From NCBI GenBank assembly GCA_032719365.1, contig CM064866.1:76240916-76304915 (forward strand): 64,000 nucleotides of DNA, read 5' to 3'. Source of the DNA: Prinsepia uniflora. Lineage: Eukaryota > Streptophyta > Magnoliopsida > Rosales > Rosaceae. Below, piece after piece: positions 59,010-64,000 of this stretch. A program made the position numbers and the translations under genes. How positions within the stretch are numbered: position 1 is the stretch's first letter; the number at the start of each line of letters is the position of its first letter. The notes beneath the pieces were generated by a model. That model saw only the letters and a program-made list of their open reading frames with translations. It had not been told where the DNA came from and did not search any database.

Positions 59010-62000
59010 TGTAACGACCCGTCCCAAATTCCTAGATTAGATTAGTGACTAATCACGATTAGTAAAGCTAATCGGTGATTAGTTAGGCGAAATTGGACGA
59101 ACGATGCAAAATGAAAGTTTTGCCCCTAGGCGTGGCAAAACGTTGACTTTTCAATCGGGCTGTCAAATGGACTTTGACCGATGACCATGACGTAGTTCGT
59201 GATGTCACGAGTTCATAGACAGGTGGCACGTTCAATTCTGACGTTCGAGGAGGAAGTTGTGACGTTCGGAAGTTTAGAGGCAATTTGGTAATTTTAGTTA
59301 AATGGGGCAAATAGTTGACTTTTTGACCGAGATGTCCGATGGCCGAGGGCCGAGGACCGTTATGTAGATAAGGACGATACGAATCCATAGACAGGCGGCA
59401 CGTCGAATTCGGACGTTCGACGACGAAGTTACGGTTCACGGAAGTTCAAGTGCACTATTGCACGAATTACGAAACGAGTTAACTTTTGGACTTTAGTGGG
59501 GCCCAGATATTTAATGGAGGCCCAATGGATGAGTGACAAGTGTCACCCATTTAATGGACACCCAAATTGAATCATGCACCGAGCATTCCATTCCATTTCT
59601 TCATTCAAACACACACACCCCTCCCATTACCCGATCTTACCCAAACCATTCACCCAAAACCCATCCCACCTTAACCCATGACCAGCCGTGAGGACCAGAG
59701 AGATTGAGGGAGCTGAGGTGGCCGGCCTGGAGGCTTGAACCGCCGCCCACTGCGGCGAGAGGAGGAAAAACCCGCAAGGTGCCTGGTTAGCCTATTTTGA
59801 TCCATTTTTCCATTTTTGATGTTTTGGTTCAATTTTAATGGTTTTAATGAATCAAATAGGTTGCTAGGATAGTTTTAGGAAGGTTTATATGTCAGGACCC
59901 GTCCCCAAATATGGCCTCGATACCCGGGACGAACCCTGCTCCCGTCTGACAATCACACTTACAGTATATAAAAAAAACAACAACCTTCATACAACTATAA
60001 GCATAACTATCAGACGAAGGAGTAAAATATACACAACAGTCAGTCAGAGCATAGTTCTACAAAATGGGCACAAAAGTCCTACAATGCTAGTCTCGCAACG
60101 GAAGAACGTCGGAAGCTCTATGCCTCGATATCTGCCTCAACGTTCACCCCAGCGCTATCACCACGACCTGGAGGGAAAAATTAAACCAAAAGATGTGAGT
60201 GGACTAAAAGAAAAAGAACAGAAAGTTTGAAACCCGTTTATTTTCAAATAATGTTAAGAAACTAGAACACTCTGTTCCCTCCGTTTTGGAAATCACATGT
60301 CTAACTCAGTGATTAAATAATTCTAAACCAAGAAACATCATAAGAAACAGAAACACTATAAAATATCATAAGAAACAGATACACTGTAAAATACCATAAG
60401 AAACAGAAACACTATAAAACGGATATAGAAATCATAGCATCAGCATCAAATCATCATTTCCGATCAAACCTGCTGGACTTATTCGAGTCTTTAAACTCAA
60501 TCAGGCCTTAAATGAAATCCGAGTCTTTAAACTCCCGAGTCTTTAAACTCAATAGGCCTATGGGGGTAATATCAACATATCCCAGTCTTTAAACTCCCGA
60601 GTCTTTAAACTCAATCCGGGCCCGTCCCCCATCAATATCAATCCGGGTCTTTAAACCCAATATCCAGATCCAGCAAATCCAATCCATATCCAGTGTAAAA
60701 CCAATTCAAAATCCATCGCCAAATTCAAATTCGAAATCCCCGGTTCGAAGCCCTTCCGGCGTTCAGAACCGTCATTCCGAACCCAAATCCGGAAATTCAT
60801 TCTTATACCTAGAAAACATACATAAGCATAATTCATATTTCATATCCTAGTGATCATCATCAGGAAACATTTATAGGTCAAATTACAAATATGGCATCAA
60901 AATCCAAAAAAATCAGCTTTTTCTCGAAAAACGTGCAAAATCTCGGAAATGTCTCGAAAATGTGCAAACATATCAACCACTTATAATCATCATTTAAAAG
61001 CATAAAAACATTCGTAACATCGTAAAACATTGAGAAAACAGTTAGACATGTGCGAAAGAAAGAAAGGGTCCACTCACAAATCCAGAACGAGTCACTCGCG
61101 CTCCGTGCGCTCCTCGACTGTCTCGGGTACCTCCCGTCCTGTCAAAATGCACCAAATAGGGTCACAATTACATCAAGGATCCTAATCCTAATTTCCCCAA
61201 TTTTTCGGGAATTAAATAATATTTTAATCCTAAACCCTCAACCGTCTGGATTCCCGAACAACTCCGTAACATCGTCCGATTCACCCGAAAACCACACCAA
61301 TAAACTCCTTAGGACAATTAGAACCAAACCTATGTTGGAAGCTTGGCCGGATTCTTCTCCACGCGCCTCCACGCGCCGCCCAAAGTGGCTGCGCGTGGGC
61401 CTCACGTGCCTGCTACAGTGCATCCCCAACCTCGATCGAACCCGGTTCGCACCAGGGCTGCAATCCCGGACCGGCGAGAGCCATTCTCTGCCGTCCGGCC
61501 ACCATTTCATTTCATCCCTTCACCCAAAACTTCGTCCAGTCACCACGAACTCATCCCCCTCACTCTCCTGGTTCGACTCATCCCTCAGCTTCACGACTGA
61601 AGCTCGAAAGAAAACACAGGCAACCCCTGTTTTCCTTCCCGGCCGTCCAGTGCTTCCCCCTTTACGGTGGCGATTCCAATCTCTCCCTAGGACCTCACTG
61701 AGTCACTCCCAACTCACAGAAACCGTCGATTCACCCCAGAAGTCCACGACTTCCCGTTTGAATTCACGGTCAAAACAGAGTACAGAGTACTCGCAGTCGT
61801 CTGAACTCCGCCGTGTACTCCCCCGTCACAGCGACCGTCACAACCTACTCCTAGGACCTCCCTAAACATCACTGCACTCGCCAATCCCCTCGATTCTCAT
61901 CCTACCTTCACGACTTTCAATTTGAAAAACACGGGAAAAACAGAGGAAGAACTCTTACCCTTCGATTCTGTCCCCGCCGCAAGCGCCGCCGCGTACCACG

Positions 62001-64000
62001 GTGCTTGTTGGTCTCCCTACAGCCTCCTGAACTTCCCACGGTCGTGGTTTGAGTCACCACAGGGCGTAGCCACCACCAAACTCTCACGGTCTCTCTGTTT
62101 CCCCCAAAAATTCAGCCGTCCACCGTCTAGCCTCCGTGCACGGTTGCAGCTCCAAACCGTGATCAATAACTCACCCTCGTCTCTCTTCCACTTCCACTAA
62201 TCACTCTTCACTCACTCACCTCTGGAATCGATCACTGTCTCTCAAAATCTCACCCTCTGTTTCTCTGTGTTTCAAACCCAAAACACGGTTTGATTGTGTG
62301 CAAAGTGTGGCCGTGCACACTTGAGAACGGCCTGGAACCATCCAGCCACTCCCACGTGTCCATCATCCATAGGCCAGCACAAAAATCTCTGCCACTTGCC
62401 CTTATCTGATTGGGCTGAGGGAAATGACCAAAATACCCCTCTTACACAAATTACCCTTTTACCCTCATACTTTCCAGACCCGTAACTATTTCATCTGACG
62501 TCTGATGACAGCGTGCCGCCTGTCGTTGTACTCAAGACGTCGAGACCTATCCAACGGTCCTCGGTCTATGTGAAAATCACAAGTCCTCCAAAAAGTCAAC
62601 ATTTTCCTTGTTTACTCAAAATTACGGTAACGCCCCCAATCTTCCGAACGTCATAACTTTTCCTCCGGTTGTCCGAATCGAACCTGCCACCTGTCTACGG
62701 ACTCGTGACGTCCTAAACTACGTCACGGTCAAGGGTCAACACTCATCCAATCGGTAATTCAAAAAGTCAACTTTTCATCTACTATTCACAAGGGCAAAAT
62801 CGTCCTTTAAATACAAAACTTTATAAAATTACATTTTTACCCTTCCCGAAGGTACGGGTTGTTACATTATATGGTGGTTGGATGGCTGGGCAACCGTGGG
62901 TGAGTTTTGGAAATATTGAACCGTTTGGTTCATAATTGAACCATGGGTTTTGTGCGGTTTTAGCTAGTTTTGTTGATTGGTTTAGATAGGAAATGAAGAA
63001 ATAGAAATTTAGGGATTAAAATGGGAGCAAAAGGACCGAAAATGAAGGAATAGGGACGTTGAACCGGTCACGCCGGTTCAGCACAGTGACCGGTCCAAAA
63101 ACTAGAAAAAAATCGGTTTTCTGAGCTTGATGATGATGAATAGTAACTTGGCCCTTCTAGGAGCGCGTGTGGGCGCGTAGGGCCATAATTTGGGAAAGTG
63201 TTCAACATGTGAAATCATCTATTCGATGTAACGAACATTTTGGGACTGGTTTCGCGTCAATCAGACATTGTTTCGATAGTTTTCGAGGTGTCGAAAGGTT
63301 TAGGGTCGGTTTAAAAATAGTTAAAAGTTTGGAAAAATTACGGGACTTTGATAGGAGGTTAATTAAGTAGTTAGTAACCTTATATTAAAATTTGGATAGG
63401 TTTAGGAGTCCCGATGATGGTGATCGGCTCGGGGAGCCGTATGGCACGCATATCAAGGCGGCAGCTCGGACGGTCTGTAAGTGGACCTTGTTTTCTAAAT
63501 TGGTGCATGCATAAATGTTTATTATATGTTTTAAATACTTGTTTGTGATGCCATGAGTGCATTTGGATGTGTGGTTACGTATAGGCACGTATTTCGAGGT
63601 TTTGGCCCTATACGGTGCCTATACGGGTCTGTATTTCTTTATTTGTTTAAATGAAAAGGTTTTGGATTTCTAAAAAGAAAAACTCGGGTATGAGACCCAT
63701 TTGGTTTTGTCTCGGGCATATGACTCTATGTGCACGGCGATCGACGATACGACGCTCGCCTCCGGATTGGGATGTGTTCCTTCCGGAGAGGTCACGATGC
63801 ACGATTCGTGGTCGGCCAGCCTAGGGAGGCTCGACTTCGGAGTGCTGACGGTTTAGGATATCGATCGGTGATGAGTGCACCATGATCTTGTGATGGTCGC
63901 GTCGGTTGATACGTTCACGGCGACATACCAGGATTGAGGGCAGTCCTGGATGGATGGTTGCACGCATCACTATGATCGGAGTTGTGACTGACCCTTAGAT
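59010..64000 (+). mobile_element. LTR of the 53475 family, split by a solo LTR and running off the window
   Basis: It starts TGTAACGACCCGTCCC after TTCTC. Visible parts are 59010-59889 and 62867-64000. The second part parallels 56940-57530 (GCCATAATTTGGGAAAGTGT, then TCGATGTAACGAACATTTTG) and has the arm CTGTAAGTGGAC at 63475. From about 63730 it diverges from that copy. Confidence 0.75.
59890..62866 (-). mobile_element. solo LTR, 2977 bp, minus orientation, target repeat TTATA
   Basis: The plus strand starts TGTCAGGACCCGTCCCC and ends GGTACGGGTTGTTACA. TTATA flanks both sides (59885-59889 and 62867-62871). The inverted pair is at 60195 and 61068. It is a sister of the solo LTR at 36204-39050. 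A 271-codon open frame inside it (61050-61865) is not conserved in the sister copy. Confidence 0.87.

Noticed and set aside
61050..61865. 271-codon open frame on the plus strand
   Set aside because: It lies inside a minus-orientation solo LTR, is compositionally a C-rich LTR read in one frame, has no domain, and the sister solo LTR (36204-39050) does not keep it.

Overview
This is a plant nuclear window, AT-rich and repeat-rich, with intron-containing genes, GT-AG splice sites and plant transposon families (Gypsy-type LTRs primed by TGGTATCAGAGC, a Cassandra TRIM with a 5S-like segment, a SINE, MITEs). The protein sequences fit a eudicot. A rosid such as Rosaceae is plausible from the repeat style, but I cannot prove it.

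Layout. (1) 1-1227, minus strand: the 5' part of a PB1 (octicosapeptide/Phox/Bem1p) domain gene, cut by the window start. (2) 1.3-4.5 kb: AT-rich intergenic DNA with one transposon-like element and degenerate repeats. (3) about 4.5-14.1 kb: duplicated segment copy A, with an intact nine-exon equilibrative nucleoside transporter (ENT) gene (10492-12710) and a 3'-truncated RNase H-like gene (13450-13875). (4) 14.26-39.28 kb: a tandem array of roughly 550-bp units carrying pieces of a glyoxalase/VOC-like coding sequence. The array itself is only about 4.7 kb. LTR elements and a MITE, most with clear 5-bp target duplications, have inflated it to 25 kb. The largest insertion is a complete non-autonomous element with a single gag ORF and 3.3-kb LTRs (21402-33879), whose own 3' LTR was later hit by another element that is now a solo LTR. 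(5) about 39.4-50.05 kb: duplicated segment copy B, with a second intact ENT gene (46098-48320) and a full-length RNase H-like gene (49060-49641). Its promoter-distal part is broken by about 5 kb of transposons, including a SINE with a 14-bp target duplication. (6) 50.06-64 kb: a nest of solo, partial and inverted LTRs running off the window end.

Working genes. The two ENT copies differ at about ten residues. Both keep all splice sites, so both are probably functional membrane transporters. The RNase H-like gene next to them is complete only in copy B. Divergence between the copies is low in the 3' half and downstream of ENT and clearly higher upstream, which suggests conversion or selection acting unevenly.

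The least conventional signal is shared architecture among the Gypsy-type LTR families. Each has a core block near its 5' end that looks like two diverged tandem copies. Almost all have an inverted pair GTGAGTGGAC ... GTCCACTCAC that brackets a family-specific, minisatellite-bearing segment of about 0.9-1.5 kb. I do not know a described function for this.
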